This document shows positions 8,283 to 15,337 of a stretch of 35,594 bases of DNA, piece by piece. The translations under genes were made by a program, and so were the position numbers. The notes under the pieces are model-generated. The model was not told the DNA's origin. It saw only the letters and a list, made by a program, of their open reading frames with translations, and searched no databases. The stretch covers positions 2,015 through 37,608 of the forward strand of contig DBMJ01000012.1 of NCBI GenBank assembly GCA_002298125.1. The letters run 5' to 3'. Origin of the DNA: Clostridium sp. UBA701. Lineage in GTDB: Bacteria; Bacillota; Clostridia; Clostridiales; Clostridiaceae. Position 1 is the first letter of the stretch. The number at the start of each line of letters is the position of its first letter.

Positions 8283-9737
8283 TTATTTTACTGGTCTTCC
8301 AATGAGTTTACCCTTGCCCACTGCAAAAATATCATCTATGGTCATCTGGAAGCTTACATCTCTTCCTTCATACCTTCCTCTTTCCTCAAGCTTTCCTCTG
8401 TTGTAGTCCTTTAGCTCCTTTGTAAAAGGAATGTTTCCGCAGTCAAAATATCTTACTGCACCGTTGTTATCTCTAGCAGGCATCATCTTTCCAGCATTGT
8501 ATTTGCTTGGTGCAAAAGGAATATCTAATACACCTGCTGCAAATGCCTTCACAGTTCCTATAGCTAAATCTCCTAAACCAAGCTCATATACCTTATCAAT
8601 CATGCATTTGGTTTCAGCCTTTATTATTGCAATTTCAGTTTCTAATTCCTTAGACATTGGCATAGTTTGACCCTGCAGCAGGTTTAAGGTCATCTTTGTA
8701 GCCCTTATACCCTGACCATTAGCTTCCTTTGTTGGAATACCTATAGCTTCATGAGGAGTCTTAACTATAACCTTGGTGGCTCCAGCTAGTGCTGCAGCAG
8801 CGGCTCCTGTGGAGATTACTCCAAAGGCCTTTGCTTCATCCTGTGGGAAACCTCCCATCCATTGATGAAATACTGTAGTGACAAATACATCCTTATATCC
8901 CTTGGCTCTTAAATATTCATTACACTGTTCTTCTAGTGCTCTAAGTGCAGCAACGTCCTGTATTAGGTAACCACACTGTCCATAACCTACAGTGATGTTT
9001 TTTACTCCCTGTTCTGCAGCAAGAAGTGCTTCTATTATGGCTACAGCATTGGAGGTACTTGGTGGAACTAAGGTTCCAGTAAGAGGCCCAAAGGGTTCTC
9101 TGTTTATAGATACGCCCTGCTCTTCGTAATAGCCTACTAAACGGTCACAGTACTGCCAGTCTAAAAGTGTCTTTTCAATAGATACACTCTTAGCATAGGG
9201 TACATTGTAGGATATACCGCCGCCCTCATTGGAGGTCCAGCCAGAGGCATGAATTATTTCTGCAAGCAGTCTTCCATCAGGAGTACCGTGTCTTGCCTGA
9301 AGCGGCAGGTCAACGGCCTCAAAAACCTCTTTACAGCCTTTAACACCATGGTTTACTCCTGGAAATCCATTTAGAAGAGATCTTCCAGCTGCTATACTTT
9401 CCTTTATACCTACTTCACATTCGTCATATCTATTCTGTCTTGTATAGCTGTCTATTGTTGAAGGAAGCAAATCTGCTTCTCCCTCATTCTGCAGATAAGT
9501 TAATAGCTCTATATGCTCATTTATAAGTGCTACACCGGCTCTTGGCTGAGCAAGGGTTCTTCCCTCTTCCTTAGCCTTTCTTAGCTTTGCAGGAAAACTC
9601 TTGTGCTGAGGAATATTTCTTAAATACTCCACTGCTTCCTCAAGATTTACTTCTGAACCTGTGGCCCATTGTCTTAATACTTCTTCTCTTACTTTGAAGA
9701 ACTCCTCATTGGTCCATTTTATATTTTTAAGCTCCAT
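8283..9737 (-). CDS. glmE: Glutamate mutase epsilon (catalytic) subunit
   Basis: The epsilon subunit forms the TIM barrel of coenzyme B12-dependent glutamate mutase, which rearranges L-glutamate to 3-methylaspartate. The product is 484 residues, the usual size. The arginines that grip the substrate in the C. cochlearium structure are present at the same positions (R66, R100, R149), and E171 matches the acidic residue near the substrate amino group. AGGGGGTAAATAA precedes the ATG. The gene lies 19 bases after glmL, giving the usual order sigma, MutL-like protein, epsilon, lyase. Confidence 0.98.
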   Translation of the reverse strand: MELKNIKWTNEEFFKVREEVLRQWATGSEVNLEEAVEYLRNIPQHKSFPAKLRKAKEEGRTLAQPRAGVALINEHIELLTYLQNEGEADLLPSTIDSYTRQNRYDECEVGIKESIAAGRSLLNGFPGVNHGVKGCKEVFEAVDLPLQARHGTPDGRLLAEIIHASGWTSNEGGGISYNVPYAKSVSIEKTLLDWQYCDRLVGYYEEQGVSINREPFGPLTGTLVPPSTSNAVAIIEALLAAEQGVKNITVGYGQCGYLIQDVAALRALEEQCNEYLRAKGYKDVFVTTVFHQWMGGFPQDEAKAFGVISTGAAAAALAGATKVIVKTPHEAIGIPTKEANGQGIRATKMTLNLLQGQTMPMSKELETEIAIIKAETKCMIDKVYELGLGDLAIGTVKAFAAGVLDIPFAPSKYNAGKMMPARDNNGAVRYFDCGNIPFTKELKDYNRGKLEERGRYEGRDVSFQMTIDDIFAVGKGKLIGRPVK

Positions 9738-9756
9738 TTATTTACCCCCTAGGATA

Positions 9757-11145
9757 TTAAACTTTTACAAGATATTTTTTCATTATTCTAACTGCTGTGT
9801 CTGGATAGTCCTCCGCCAAAAGTCCCATGGAGGACAATATATAGGTCTTATCCAGTAAAAAAACTGGTTGTTCTGGCTTTAAGGAGGTTGGATTCTCTAA
9901 ATCAAAGCAACCTGCCTTTAAAATTTCTCCTGGATTTTCACTGTGTACCAGAACTCCTCCCGTACCAATGAAATACTTAGTCTTTAAAAGGTCCTTACCC
10001 ACTTGGGTGAATATAACTCCCAAAGGGGAATATAGGCTCTCTACTACTCCTGCATGTCTTTCTATAGCTAAGTCTGTGGCTACCTTTGCCATGGCTTCAT
10101 CAAAGGCCTTTTCTTCAGTGCTGCTTGGAACTAGTTCTATGTGATTAGCTCTGTATCTGCACTGCTCCTCCACATTTACTGTCTTATCCTTTAAATATTT
10201 TTGAAGCTTTCTTGTACCGGAAGCTTCCCATAGAGAAAGGGCTGAGTATCTCATACCCAAGTCTCCTTCTACGGTCCTCTTTGCAAAGGGCTCCTGAAGT
10301 CCTCTTAGTGTAACTCCTGCCTTTGAAGGCTCACCATCACAAAGAGAGTGTACATCTGTGGTGGCTCCTCCGATATCTACCACCACTATATCTCCAAGGC
10401 CTTCCTCTTTATCAGAGCCCTGGCCTAAAACCTGTGCACCCTTTAAAACTGCAGCAGGTGTGGGCATCAAAATACCGCTTATATAGCTTTCAGCACTATT
10501 CATACCCTTAGCCTCTATGATTTTCTCCATAAAGATCTGCCTTATTACTTCTCTAGCCGGTTCTACGTTTAATTGGTTTAGCTTGGGCATTACATTATCT
10601 GTTATCTTGTAGTACATGTTCTTTTGTTTAAATATAGCTTCTACTTCATCTGCAGCACTCTTGTTGCCTGCCACTACTATGGGGAGGTCTACACCATGCT
10701 CTGCCAGCATTGTTGCATTATGCAGTATGCATTCCTTGTTTCCTCCGTCTGTTCCTCCTGCAAGCAATATTATATCCAATTTAGAATTTTTAATTTCTTC
10801 TATTTCCCTCAAGGATAAATCATAGCTGTAGGTTTTAAGCACTCTGGCTCCTGCTCCTAAGGCAGCTCTTTTTGCTGCTTCAGCAGTTAAATCCGGTACC
10901 AAACCTATGGCAATCATCTTAAGTCCTCCAGCTGCGGAGGAGCATGCAAGCTTTTTAATAAAGTCCACATTCTTATCTTTGATTTTTCCCATAAGCTCCT
11001 TGTAGGCCTTGTTAAAGCCTATCATGATATCCGTCTCTACAGTAGTGATATCCTTAGCCGTAGCTATTATCTCTTCATTTTCTAAATCTACGGCAGTTAA
11101 CTTGGTATAGGTGCTGCCAAAGTCAATTAGTAAATAGGCCTTCAC
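9757..11145 (-). CDS. glmL: Glutamate mutase-associated protein GlmL (MutL), ASKHA ATPase
   Basis: GlmL/MutL is encoded between the two mutase subunit genes in several clostridia and is thought to act as a chaperone or reactivase for the cobalamin enzyme. The product of about 462 residues begins with LLIDFGSTYTKLTAVD, the phosphate-1 motif of the actin/Hsp70/sugar kinase fold, and has a second glycine-rich nucleotide segment, DIVVVDIGGATTDVHSL. Several in-frame GTG codons follow AGAGGTG; the one giving six bases of spacing was chosen, so the start may shift by one to three codons. The gap to glmS is 31 bases. Confidence 0.93.
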   Translation of the reverse strand: MKAYLLIDFGSTYTKLTAVDLENEEIIATAKDITTVETDIMIGFNKAYKELMGKIKDKNVDFIKKLACSSAAGGLKMIAIGLVPDLTAEAAKRAALGAGARVLKTYSYDLSLREIEEIKNSKLDIILLAGGTDGGNKECILHNATMLAEHGVDLPIVVAGNKSAADEVEAIFKQKNMYYKITDNVMPKLNQLNVEPAREVIRQIFMEKIIEAKGMNSAESYISGILMPTPAAVLKGAQVLGQGSDKEEGLGDIVVVDIGGATTDVHSLCDGEPSKAGVTLRGLQEPFAKRTVEGDLGMRYSALSLWEASGTRKLQKYLKDKTVNVEEQCRYRANHIELVPSSTEEKAFDEAMAKVATDLAIERHAGVVESLYSPLGVIFTQVGKDLLKTKYFIGTGGVLVHSENPGEILKAGCFDLENPTSLKPEQPVFLLDKTYILSSMGLLAEDYPDTAVRIMKKYLVKV

Positions 11146-11176
11146 CACAATCACCTCTGATCCTTTACGGAAAATA

Positions 11177-11581
11177 TTATTCTCCTAAGTCTTCTCTAAG
11201 ATCTGCTATAGTAGTCTCTACAGAGGTTCCTGGTGGATATATCCTATCAAAGCCCATAGCCTTAAATCTGTTATATACATCCTGCCAATTTTGCTTTCCT
11301 ACTACTATATTTCCTCCAACAAAGAGTTTAATCCCCTTAAGTCCTGCTTCATCACACTTTTGTCTCATACCTCTGCAGTCAATTTCACCGTGACCGTAAA
11401 GTGAAGATACTATAATGGCATCAGCCTTAGTCTCTACTGCTGCATTAATAAAATCCTCCTGTGGAGATAGCACTCCGATATTTACCACATTGTAACCAGC
11501 TTGAGTCAGTGCATAATCTAGTATCTTGTTTCCAACAGCATGACAGTCTGAACCGATTACACCAAGTACTAAAGTTTTCAT
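11177..11581 (-). CDS. glmS: Glutamate mutase sigma subunit, B12-binding
   Basis: The 134-residue sigma subunit is a Rossmann-like cobalamin-binding domain. The DxHxxG motif is present as SDCHAVG with D12, H14 and G17; the histidine replaces dimethylbenzimidazole as the lower cobalt ligand. The segments SSLYGHGEIDC and GGNIVVGK are typical of this subunit. AGGAGG precedes the ATG. It is the first structural gene of the operon, 101 bases after the gntR stop with no clear terminator between them, so readthrough from gntR is likely. No cobalamin riboswitch was seen upstream. Confidence 0.98.
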   Translation of the reverse strand: MKTLVLGVIGSDCHAVGNKILDYALTQAGYNVVNIGVLSPQEDFINAAVETKADAIIVSSLYGHGEIDCRGMRQKCDEAGLKGIKLFVGGNIVVGKQNWQDVYNRFKAMGFDRIYPPGTSVETTIADLREDLGE

Positions 11582-11682
11582 ACAAATTTGCCTCCTAAAA
11601 ATATAAGCTTTTTGTTTGTTATTTGAATTTATTATGTGTATAAATGCTGCTCTCTACTCACTAAGAGTTTAAAGCAAATTAC

Positions 11683-12651
11683 TTACTCGTGACATTTTAT
11701 TTCTATAATTTTTGAACGCAGTGCCTTAACAGAACCATCATCTAGGCTGTACAGAAAATTGATTACTGTCTTCTCCCTATTGCAAAGCTCCTGTACCTCA
11801 TTGTACCTTCCTGGTGAGGAAATAAGCACATCGCTGTTATCTACTATGCCCTTTAATTCTTCTTTGCTCTGTGTGTTTGTGTATATGATGTCTAAGTTTC
11901 CAAGTCCAGCACTCTCTAGAGCTCCCTGCATCTTGAATTTAAAGGCATCTGAAATGCATATGAAGGCAAATTTCGTGCCCTGGGGATATCTTGCAATCTT
12001 CACTATGCTTTCCAAGTCTGGATTTATTGCTACTCCAAGTATCTCCTTGTTAAAGCCTGAGGTTAATCTAGCTACTTCATTAACATGATTAAAGGTAGCT
12101 ATTATTACCTGAGACTTTTCTATGGTATCTGTAATGATCTTGTCCATTTTAGCAAGATCATCTAAGGTAAGGGGAGTAACATTCATGTTAGTGCTTTGAC
12201 TTAGCTGCTTACTAAACATCTTTGACTGCTCTATGTTACATTCCACATAAACTGCATCAAGCTTACTCATGAGCTCAACCTTTTCCTTTACTCTAAGGGA
12301 TACCACCTCTAGAAATTCATCAGGATCCATTCCTGTTTCCAAGGCTTCCTCAAGACCAAGATCTACAAACTTAATTATCTTGTTCTTTACATCCTTTGCC
12401 TTCCAGGATCTGGCCTCTTCTGCTACAAAGGTTCCTCTACCCTGATAGGACTTTAGTACTCCCTCCTGTTCAAGCTCGTTATAAGCTGTGCTTACAGTGT
12501 TCCTACTAACCTTTAATTGCTCAGAAAGTTCTCTTTCTGTAGGCATTTTAAAGCCAACCTTGAGAGTGCCATTTCTAATATGGTCCATTATTTGCTTTTT
12601 CACTTGAAGATAAAGTGGTACTCCACTCTTCTTATTTATTACTAAATCCAT
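11683..12651 (-). CDS. GntR-family regulator of the glutamate fermentation operon
   Basis: The 322-residue protein has an N-terminal winged helix of the GntR type (about 1-76, with PLYLQVKKQI, MPTERELSEQLKVSRNTVS and GRGTFV). The C-terminal part of about 240 residues resembles no effector domain I can name; it has alternating beta/alpha segments such as KSQVIIATFNHVNEV and KFAFICISDAF. The ATG follows GGGAGG at seven bases; an upstream TTG overlaps that site. It is the first gene before glmS, and its promoter is covered by two palindromes, so autoregulation and control of the whole catabolic operon are inferred. The ligand is unknown; glutamate or a pathway intermediate is plausible. Confidence 0.85.
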   Translation of the reverse strand: MDLVINKKSGVPLYLQVKKQIMDHIRNGTLKVGFKMPTERELSEQLKVSRNTVSTAYNELEQEGVLKSYQGRGTFVAEEARSWKAKDVKNKIIKFVDLGLEEALETGMDPDEFLEVVSLRVKEKVELMSKLDAVYVECNIEQSKMFSKQLSQSTNMNVTPLTLDDLAKMDKIITDTIEKSQVIIATFNHVNEVARLTSGFNKEILGVAINPDLESIVKIARYPQGTKFAFICISDAFKFKMQGALESAGLGNLDIIYTNTQSKEELKGIVDNSDVLISSPGRYNEVQELCNREKTVINFLYSLDDGSVKALRSKIIEIKCHE

Positions 12652-12672
12652 ATCGCTACCTCCCAAAAGTTT

Positions 12673-12733
12673 TAATGGACTAATGGACTAGTCCATTACC
12701 ATAATCATAATACCATAATGGACTAGTCCTTTC
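12673..12733. promoter_or_regulatory. Operator sites with palindrome TAATGGACTAGTCCATTA
   Basis: A perfect 18-bp palindrome, TAATGGACTAGTCCATTA, lies at 12681-12698, with an extra direct half-site TAATGGAC at 12673-12680. A second copy with an intact GGACTAGTCC core lies at 12716-12733, 35 bp away centre to centre. Both flank the -10 box of the gntR promoter. GntR-family dimers bind such palindromes, and no other regulator gene is nearby, so these are most likely the operators of the adjacent GntR protein. Confidence 0.85.
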
Positions 12734-12735
12734 AA
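12707..12735 (-). promoter_or_regulatory. SigmaA promoter of gntR and the glutamate operon
   Basis: Minus strand TTGAAA (12735-12730), 17-bp spacer, TATTAT (12712-12707). The spacer contains the complete GGACTAGTCC operator core, and the second operator covers about +7 to +25. This geometry implies direct steric repression of transcription of gntR and, by readthrough, of glmS onward. Confidence 0.8.
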
Positions 12736-12900
12736 AACCATTTATAGCCTTCATAATCCATATTTCACTATTATTTAACATTTGAATAAGCTATCATTAC
12801 ATAACTAAGTATTTCTTTAATTTAATATAAATTGCTCCTATTACCTAAAATTTTAATGAAAACCTTATCATTATTTTTAAAGTACTTTTCTTTCACTATA

Positions 12901-12928
12901 TGGACCAATATGTTATTATGGTTATATT
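12901..12928 (+). promoter_or_regulatory. Candidate promoter of the small plus-strand gene
   Basis: TGGACC (12901-12906), 16-bp spacer, TATATT (12923-12928) on the plus strand, 25 bases before the ATG of the 69-codon gene. Four of six -35 positions match consensus. The rest of the divergent gap (about 12740-12900) is plain A+T-rich sequence with no further motif I recognise. Confidence 0.45.
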
Positions 12929-12953
12929 ACAAATTGTTTTATGGAGGTAGACT

Positions 12954-13163
12954 ATGATACGCAACGATTATCCCTTCTTTTATAAGCGCTATGCCTATGA
13001 TCTTAGCACCAATGTGCTTCACGATTTAAAAAACGAAACTGAGGCCTGCGCCATCGATAAAATAGATGAGGAAGACATTGAGATGTACAGCTCTCTGCAG
13101 GAGGCTTCACTAATGCTAGATCATCCTACTCATAAAAAATGCCCACACTGTATGGGAAAATAA
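12954..13163 (+). CDS. Small hypothetical protein with C-terminal CPHC
   Basis: This is the only convincing plus-strand gene. The 69-residue product is not recognised. It starts MIRNDYPFFYKRYAYDL, has an acidic middle (DEEDIE around 38-43) and ends KKCPHCMGK, a CxxC pair (C63, C66) that could bind half a zinc site, perhaps with C32 or in a dimer. ATGGAGGTAGACT gives a strong ribosome binding site right before the ATG. It is divergent from gntR and convergent with cwlD, sharing a terminator with the latter. There is no signal peptide or membrane segment. Function cannot be inferred. Confidence 0.75.
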   Translation: MIRNDYPFFYKRYAYDLSTNVLHDLKNETEACAIDKIDEEDIEMYSSLQEASLMLDHPTHKKCPHCMGK

Positions 13164-13173
13164 TTATTTGCAG

Positions 13174-13220
13174 TAAAAAAATGGACTTATTGTCAAGGCA
13201 ATAAGTCCATTATGGTCTTT
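13174..13220. terminator. Bidirectional terminator between the small gene and cwlD
   Basis: A perfect 12-bp stem ATGGACTTATTG/CAATAAGTCCAT (13181-13210) has a six-base loop. On the minus strand it is followed by TTTTTTT, terminating cwlD; on the plus strand it is followed after a short offset by TTTTTAATT, serving the convergent small gene. Confidence 0.9.
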
Positions 13221-13994
13221 TTAATTATTATTCTTGGCACCACTTTCTTCAAAGTACCTTTTTAAGGACTGAGTTATGATTTCTGCTATCTTCTGCTGAT
13301 GGAGAGGGGTGTTTAGAAGAGCCTCCTCCTCTGGATTAGACAAGAAACCACATTCTACTATCACGGAGGTTGTTCCATCATTTCTCAATATCCTATACTC
13401 GGTATTGGCACTTTTCTCTACTCTATTGTGAAAATCCCCTAGGCCTTTATTTAGCTCCTCCTGAAGAATATGTGCAAGCTCCTTACCTCCTGGAGCCATA
13501 GAGTACCAAACCTGTGCTCCCCTATACCTTTTCTTAGGGAACTTGTTGCAGTGTATGCTTATAAACACATCACAATTTGAACTCTTTTTCATATTGCAGC
13601 GACTTTTTAGGTCCTCCACCTTCTTGTTCTTAGAATCGTCCCTGTAGAGTCCATAATCTCCTTCTCTTGTCATCACTACTTCGAAGTTTTCTGAGAGGAG
13701 TTGTTCCTTTAGCTTTAAGGCTATTCTCAAATTTATATTCTTTTCAATGGTACCGTCATGACCTACAGCTCCTCCATCCATTCCTCCATGTCCAGCATCT
13801 ATTAAGATTATCTTCTTTTCCTGCTGCTGTTTATTTTCCTCCGCCTTATCCTTTTTACCCATCCACTGAAGCCACTTAGGAAGAGCTGAAGCACTGCTAT
13901 TTATAGAAAGTGCCTCTGCGCTAATAGATGTAATAAGCACCGCAAATAAAGCTGACATCAACATAATAATTAACCTTCTAGCCTTAAGCCTCAT
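13221..13994 (-). CDS. cwlD: N-acetylmuramoyl-L-alanine amidase CwlD
   Basis: CwlD cleaves peptide side chains from muramic acid during spore cortex synthesis, the first step to muramic delta-lactam. The 257-residue protein has an N-terminal membrane/signal segment (about 7-27), a short linker rich in K, E and Q, and an amidase_3 domain with the zinc-site motifs IDAGHGGMDGGA (H69), EKNINL (about 84), ISIHCNKF and VIVECGFLSN. The ATG follows GGAGTGGTGTAT; in-frame upstream codons lack a ribosome binding site. It lies after rpsI, as in many clostridia, and shows that the host is a spore former. Confidence 0.93.
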   Translation of the reverse strand: MRLKARRLIIMLMSALFAVLITSISAEALSINSSASALPKWLQWMGKKDKAEENKQQQEKKIILIDAGHGGMDGGAVGHDGTIEKNINLRIALKLKEQLLSENFEVVMTREGDYGLYRDDSKNKKVEDLKSRCNMKKSSNCDVFISIHCNKFPKKRYRGAQVWYSMAPGGKELAHILQEELNKGLGDFHNRVEKSANTEYRILRNDGTTSVIVECGFLSNPEEEALLNTPLHQQKIAEIITQSLKRYFEESGAKNNN

Positions 13995-14073
13995 ATACAC
14001 CACTCCATTTAAAAGTTTCACTGTATTTTCCGGTTGTCCAATCACTATATAGTTTTCTCTAGAAAGTAAAAAT

Positions 14074-14103
14074 TATTTATGTTAAATTGTGGAATTAATA
14101 TGC
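14074..14103 (-). promoter_or_regulatory. Candidate sigmaE-type promoter of cwlD
   Basis: Minus strand GCATATT (14103-14097), 15-bp spacer, CATAAATA (14081-14074). The -35 fits the sporulation sigmaE pattern well; the -10 matches five of eight positions of CATACAAT. B. subtilis cwlD is transcribed by mother-cell sigmaE, so the match is in keeping with the gene, but the evidence is sequence similarity only. Confidence 0.4.
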
Positions 14104-14152
14104 TGCAGACCAGCTTTAGGCTTTAAACTAACTATGTATCTTGACTTTTTGC

Positions 14153-14181
14153 AAAAAATAAAAAGCAGGCTTTCGCCTGCT
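14153..14181 (-). terminator. Strong intrinsic terminator with GAAA loop
   Basis: On the minus strand AGCAGGC-GAAA-GCCTGCT (14181-14164) is followed by TTTTATTTTTT. It lies 160 bases upstream of cwlD and about 120 bases beyond the rpsI terminator, so it either ends a short independent transcript or catches readthrough. Confidence 0.88.
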
Positions 14182-14246
14182 ATAACTAAGGGAGTATTAA
14201 ATGAAAAAACTTTTAACTGTTGATTCTCATATCTAACCTACAATGA
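14153..14246 (-). ncRNA. Candidate small RNA (about 90 nt) between rpsI and cwlD
   Basis: A promoter-like TTGTAA-17-TATTAT (14281-14253) with an overlapping TATAAT, then about 90 bases, then a strong GAAA-loop terminator form a self-contained unit with no credible gene inside; the only ATG reads five codons. The transcript would begin near 14246 and contain a single-stranded, U-rich middle. It could also be an attenuated cwlD leader. No known RNA family is recognised. Confidence 0.4.
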
Positions 14247-14252
14247 TATATT

Positions 14253-14281
14253 ATAATACCTATGTGACAGTCATGTTACAA
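14253..14281 (-). promoter_or_regulatory. Promoter with embedded inverted repeat TGTGACA-N4-TGTTACA
   Basis: Minus strand TTGTAA, 17-bp spacer, TATTAT (an alternative TATAAT overlaps by three bases). An 18-bp inverted repeat, TGTGACAGTCATGTTACA (plus strand 14263-14280), covers the -35 end and most of the spacer, which is a usual place for a repressor operator. The spacing is one base longer than the TnrA/GlnR pattern, so no regulator is assigned. Confidence 0.5.
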
Positions 14282-14299
14282 AAATGTTTATTTGTTGTT

Positions 14300-14338
14300 A
14301 ATAAAATAAATCCCCCAAACAACTTTGTTTGAGGGATT
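14300..14338 (-). terminator. Terminator of rplM-rpsI
   Basis: On the minus strand AATCCCTCAAACAA pairs with TTGTTTGGGGGATT (14338-14309) around a two-base apex, followed by TATTTTATT. It lies 15 bases after the rpsI stop. Confidence 0.9.
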
Positions 14339-14353
14339 CCCATTTTGTAAAAA

Positions 14354-14746
14354 TTATCTCTTTGAGAACTGTGATGCTTTTCTAGCCTTCTTAAGACCGT
14401 ATTTCTTTCTTTCCTTCATTCTTGGGTCTCTTGTTAAGAAACCTGCTCTCTTAAGCTCTGGTCTTAAGTTTGCATCAGCTCTAAGTAATGCTCTTGAAAT
14501 ACCATGTCTTATAGCTCCTGCCTGACCAGTGAATCCACCGCCATGTACATTAACTATAACGTCAAATCTTTCCTTAGTTGCAGTTAAAACTAATGGTTGG
14601 TTAACAATAACCCTTAAGGTTTCCAATCCGAAGTAGTTTTCGATTTCTCTATTATTTACTATTATCTTACCTTCACCTGGTACAAGTCTTACTCTTGCTA
14701 TTGATTTCTTTCTTCTACCAGTTCCATAATACTGAACTTTAGCCAT
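14354..14746 (-). CDS. rpsI: 30S ribosomal protein S9
   Basis: A 130-residue S9 whose C-terminus KKARKASQFSKR carries the family's conserved SKR tail that reaches the P-site tRNA. The N-terminal YYGTGRRKKSIARVRL and GGGFTGQAGAIRHGISRAL motifs are diagnostic. It is 25 bases after rplM and forms a two-gene operon with it, ending in a strong terminator. Length is normal and nothing unusual is visible. Confidence 0.98.
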   Translation of the reverse strand: MAKVQYYGTGRRKKSIARVRLVPGEGKIIVNNREIENYFGLETLRVIVNQPLVLTATKERFDVIVNVHGGGFTGQAGAIRHGISRALLRADANLRPELKRAGFLTRDPRMKERKKYGLKKARKASQFSKR

Positions 14747-14771
14747 TTTACTTCCTCCCTCCAGCTTCCAA

Positions 14772-15206
14772 TTAGTATTTCAGCTCTAATACTTCTGGCA
14801 TTTGTGCTTCGTGATTATGCTCAGCACCTCTGTATACTTTTAACTTCTTAAGCATCTTACGACCTAAGGGACCATTTGGAAGCATTCTTCTAACAGCCTC
14901 TTCAAAAGCATATTCAGGCTTCTTTGCCATTACTTCTCTATAAGGAGTTTCCTTTAATCCACCTGGATATAATGAATGATGTCTCATCATTTTCTGGTCA
15001 AGTTTCTTTCCAGTTAATACAACCTTCTCTGCGTTGATTACAATTACAAAATCTCCAGTATCAACGTTTGGAGTGAAGATTGGCTTATTCTTTCCTCTTA
15101 GTATTGAAGCAACCTGACTTGCAACTCTTCCAAGTGGCTTACCTGCTGCATCAACAACGTACCATTTTCTTTCAACTTCTTGTGGCTTAGCGATGTATGA
15201 TTTCAT
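14772..15206 (-). CDS. rplM: 50S ribosomal protein L13
   Basis: A 144-residue L13 with the characteristic RKWYVVDAAGKPLGRVAS start and the GLKETPYREVMAKKPEYAFEEAVRRMLPNGPLGR region. GGGAGGG precedes the ATG. It is the first gene of the rplM-rpsI operon and has its own consensus promoter and a structured leader, which separates it from truA upstream. In Bacillus a leader at this place is proposed to bind L13 for feedback control. Confidence 0.98.
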   Translation of the reverse strand: MKSYIAKPQEVERKWYVVDAAGKPLGRVASQVASILRGKNKPIFTPNVDTGDFVIVINAEKVVLTGKKLDQKMMRHHSLYPGGLKETPYREVMAKKPEYAFEEAVRRMLPNGPLGRKMLKKLKVYRGAEHNHEAQMPEVLELKY

Positions 15207-15290
15207 CTTTTTCCCTCCCTGAACTTTACATATCTACGTAACTCTATGTCAAGACCCGGGGCTAGTGGATCTTATACACTTTACAAACAG
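15207..15290 (-). promoter_or_regulatory. Candidate L13 leader RNA of rplM-rpsI
   Basis: The leader of about 84 nt between the promoter and the rplM ATG forms a hairpin AGATCC/GGGTCT and a second stem TTACGTA/TATGTAA shortly before the ribosome binding site. Its position, length and paired stems resemble the L13 leader described upstream of rplM in Firmicutes. I cannot align it to the family model here, so the identification is tentative. Confidence 0.5.
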
Positions 15291-15294
15291 GATA

Positions 15295-15323
15295 ATTATA
15301 ATACATTGAGCCGGGAATGTCAA
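15295..15323 (-). promoter_or_regulatory. Consensus sigmaA promoter of rplM-rpsI
   Basis: Minus strand TTGACA (15323-15318), exactly 17 bp, then TATAAT (15300-15295): perfect consensus in both boxes. It starts 14 bases after the truA stop, so the two ribosomal genes have a strong independent promoter. Confidence 0.92.
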
Positions 15324-15337
15324 TAATTATTATGGAA

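Noticed and set aside
11582..11682. Cobalamin riboswitch before the B12-dependent mutase genes
   Set aside because: The 101-base gap is too short and has no B12-box-like sequence; the upstream gntR region also lacks one.
12841..12900. CodY-type box in the gntR divergent region
   Set aside because: AATTTTAATGAAAAC matches the CodY consensus too poorly and the background is A+T-rich.
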